Shown here piece by piece: positions 6,780 through 7,661 of a stretch of DNA of 7,661 nucleotides. The translations under genes and the position numbers were made by a program. The notes beneath the pieces were generated by a model. It was not told the DNA's origin and did no database searches. It saw only the letters and a list, made by a program, of their open reading frames with translations. The stretch's first letter is position 1, and the number at the start of each line of letters is the position of its first letter. The stretch is from positions 1 through 7,661 of the forward strand of contig JANQHU010000253.1 of the NCBI GenBank assembly GCA_028282485.1. The letters run 5' to 3'. This stretch comes from Bacillota bacterium (GTDB lineage Bacteria > Bacillota > UBA4882 > UBA8346).

Positions 6780-7484
6780 TTATTTCTTTTCTAATATCTC
6801 AGTGGTCTTAACATATTTCTTATTTTCTTGTTTTTCTTCTTGTTCTTCTCTTTTTTCTTTAACAATAAAAAATTCATTAATAAAATATTGCTGTGCAATA
6901 CTCACTACATTACTGGTAACCCAGTATAAGCCTAAAGCTGTATTAAAAGTCCAGGTAATATAACCCAAAAATACCGGCATTATATATAATAAAAACTGTT
7001 GATTTTGCTCGGCATTAGTACTGACAGTAGATATTTTTTGTTGCCAAAAAGTTGTGATCGCCGAAAGAAAAGCGATGATCAAATCATTTTTATCATGCAA
7101 ATTAAACCATAAAAACGAGGAATCTTTCATTAAACTAATTATGCCAAACTTCGGATCAGAAAGAATCCAGTAAAAACCTATAAAAACTGGTAACTGAATT
7201 AGCATCGGTAAACAACCACTAAAGGGGTTAGCATTTTCTTTTTTATATAATTCAAAAACTTTCTTTTGATACTCTTCCGGATTATTTTTATACTTTTCTT
7301 GGAGCTCTTTTTGCATAGGTTGTATTTTTTTCATTTTATCCATTGACTGATATTGCTTTATACTCAATGGAAATAAGATCATTTTAACAAAGAAAGTTCC
7401 TAAGACAATAGCTAAGCCCCAACTATGAGTTAGTGAATAAGAGAACTTCAACAAATATACTAAAGGTTGTGTGATAATATCCAA
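6780..7484 (-). CDS. yidC: Membrane protein insertase YidC (SpoIIIJ/OxaA family)
   Basis: YidC inserts and folds membrane proteins, alone or with SecYEG. This is the short Gram-positive form, without the large periplasmic domain. Numbering here counts from the in-frame TTG at 7490 (236 residues). Predicted membrane segments are near 23-43, 93-111, 137-150, 168-180 and 182-205. A charged cytoplasmic helical hairpin (46-88) comes before the signature NPFSGCLPMLIQLPVFIGFYW (88-108). The C-terminal 26 residues are strongly charged (KEKREEQEEKQENKK), as is typical for ribosome contact. There is no lipobox, unlike B. subtilis SpoIIIJ. The groove arginine of the family is replaced by Lys36 (TFFVKMILFPL). 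Two TTG starts are possible: 7490 overlaps the yidD stop as TTGA but stands only 1 nt from the Shine-Dalgarno, while 7484 stands 7 nt away. I prefer 7484, giving 234 residues. Confidence 0.93.
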   Translation of the reverse strand: MDIITQPLVYLLKFSYSLTHSWGLAIVLGTFFVKMILFPLSIKQYQSMDKMKKIQPMQKELQEKYKNNPEEYQKKVFELYKKENANPFSGCLPMLIQLPVFIGFYWILSDPKFGIISLMKDSSFLWFNLHDKNDLIIAFLSAITTFWQQKISTVSTNAEQNQQFLLYIMPVFLGYITWTFNTALGLYWVTSNVVSIAQQYFINEFFIVKEKREEQEEKQENKKYVKTTEILEKK

Positions 7485-7486
7485 AT

Positions 7487-7661
7487 TCAAACTCCTCCAT
7501 CTAAAGCACCCTTTTTATTTGGAACAGGATCATAGCCACCGTTACAAAAAGGGTTACATTTTAATATTCTTATCATACTATAAAAACCACCTTTGGTAAT
7601 ACCAAACCTCCTAATAGCCTCGTAAGCGTAATTAGAACATGTAGGATAAAACCTACATGTT
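7487..7661 (-). CDS. yidD: YidD, membrane protein insertion efficiency factor (5' end outside window)
   Basis: YidD is a small, membrane-associated protein encoded beside rnpA and yidC in most bacteria; in E. coli it aids YidC-dependent insertion. The 57 visible residues carry the complete family core: TCRFYPTCSNYAYEAI, then a GITKGG turn, RILKCNPF and GGYDPVP. The first in-frame codon in the window is at 7660, and from the usual family length about 15-25 N-terminal residues should be missing to the right. The frame stops with TGA at 7489-7487, inside or 2 nt before the yidC start, depending on which TTG is used. The tail after DPVP (NKKGALDGGV) is short, and its codons carry the yidC ribosome-binding site, so coupling with yidC is likely. 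Identification by motif is firm despite truncation. Confidence 0.93.
   Translation of the reverse strand, partial: TCRFYPTCSNYAYEAIRRFGITKGGFYSMIRILKCNPFCNGGYDPVPNKKGALDGGV
7492..7498 (-). promoter_or_regulatory. Strong Shine-Dalgarno deciding the yidC start
   Basis: On the minus strand GGAGGAG lies inside the last codons of yidD. It is 1 nt from a TTG at 7490 and 7 nt from a second in-frame TTG at 7484. Usual spacing favours the latter. The ATG at 7500 that overlaps this site is in another frame and does not read YidC. Confidence 0.7.
7636..7661. repeat. Perfect inverted repeat in yidD
   Basis: AACATGTAGG (7636-7645) and CCTACATGTT (7652-7661) are exact reverse complements around the 6-nt ATAAAA. 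The arms cover the codons for the conserved CRFYPTC motif and the repeat may extend past the window edge. It could fold in the mRNA, or be a by-product of codon choice, since Cys-Arg and Pro-Thr-Cys codons can be complementary (TGTAGG and CCTACA). Confidence 0.7.

Noticed and set aside
1..7661. Mobile element, CRISPR array, tRNA/rRNA or defence system
   Set aside because: No transposase, terminal inverted repeats, regularly spaced repeats, tRNA-like cloverleaf or nuclease/toxin motifs were seen; gene content and order are the standard origin-proximal set.

Overview
This window is a compact, conserved stretch of chromosome from a low-GC, AT-rich Gram-positive-type bacterium (Bacillota). It is the well-known origin-proximal cluster: reading leftward on the minus strand, yidD (partial), yidC, jag/khpB, mnmE, mnmG, rsmG, parA (soj) and parB (spo0J). 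Every supported gene lies on the minus strand. A Clostridia- or Halanaerobiales-like lineage is my inference. It rests on the absence of a noc paralogue between rsmG and parA (noc sits there in Bacillus), on a YidC without a lipoprotein signal, and on AT-rich codon use. I cannot name the genus from sequence alone.

Layout from right to left: the right edge cuts yidD (7487-7661), whose missing start lies outside. In this gene order rnpA, rpmH and then dnaA/oriC usually follow further right, but none is visible here. yidD is nearly fused to yidC, and jag follows after 58 nt. A GC-rich hairpin with a weak T tail separates jag from mnmE. mnmE, mnmG and rsmG are tightly packed (gaps of 18 and 6 nt). 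A strong hairpin with T runs on both sides closes that unit. parA and parB then overlap by 8 nt and end at another terminator-like hairpin. The left 137 nt are very AT-rich and hold no gene I can support.

The genes form three functional groups: membrane protein insertion (YidD, YidC) with the RNA-binding protein KhpB/Jag; tRNA wobble-uridine modification (MnmE with MnmG) plus 16S rRNA m7G methylation (RsmG); and chromosome segregation (ParA, ParB). A perfect 16-bp parS palindrome is embedded in the parB reading frame, so the ParB loading site and its protein share the same DNA.

I did not find a previously undescribed system. The observations worth a second look are modest: the in-gene parS, the weak-tailed hairpin between jag and mnmE, a perfect dyad over the yidD CRFYPTC codons, start-codon ambiguities (yidC, jag, mnmG) and a few substitutions at usually conserved positions.
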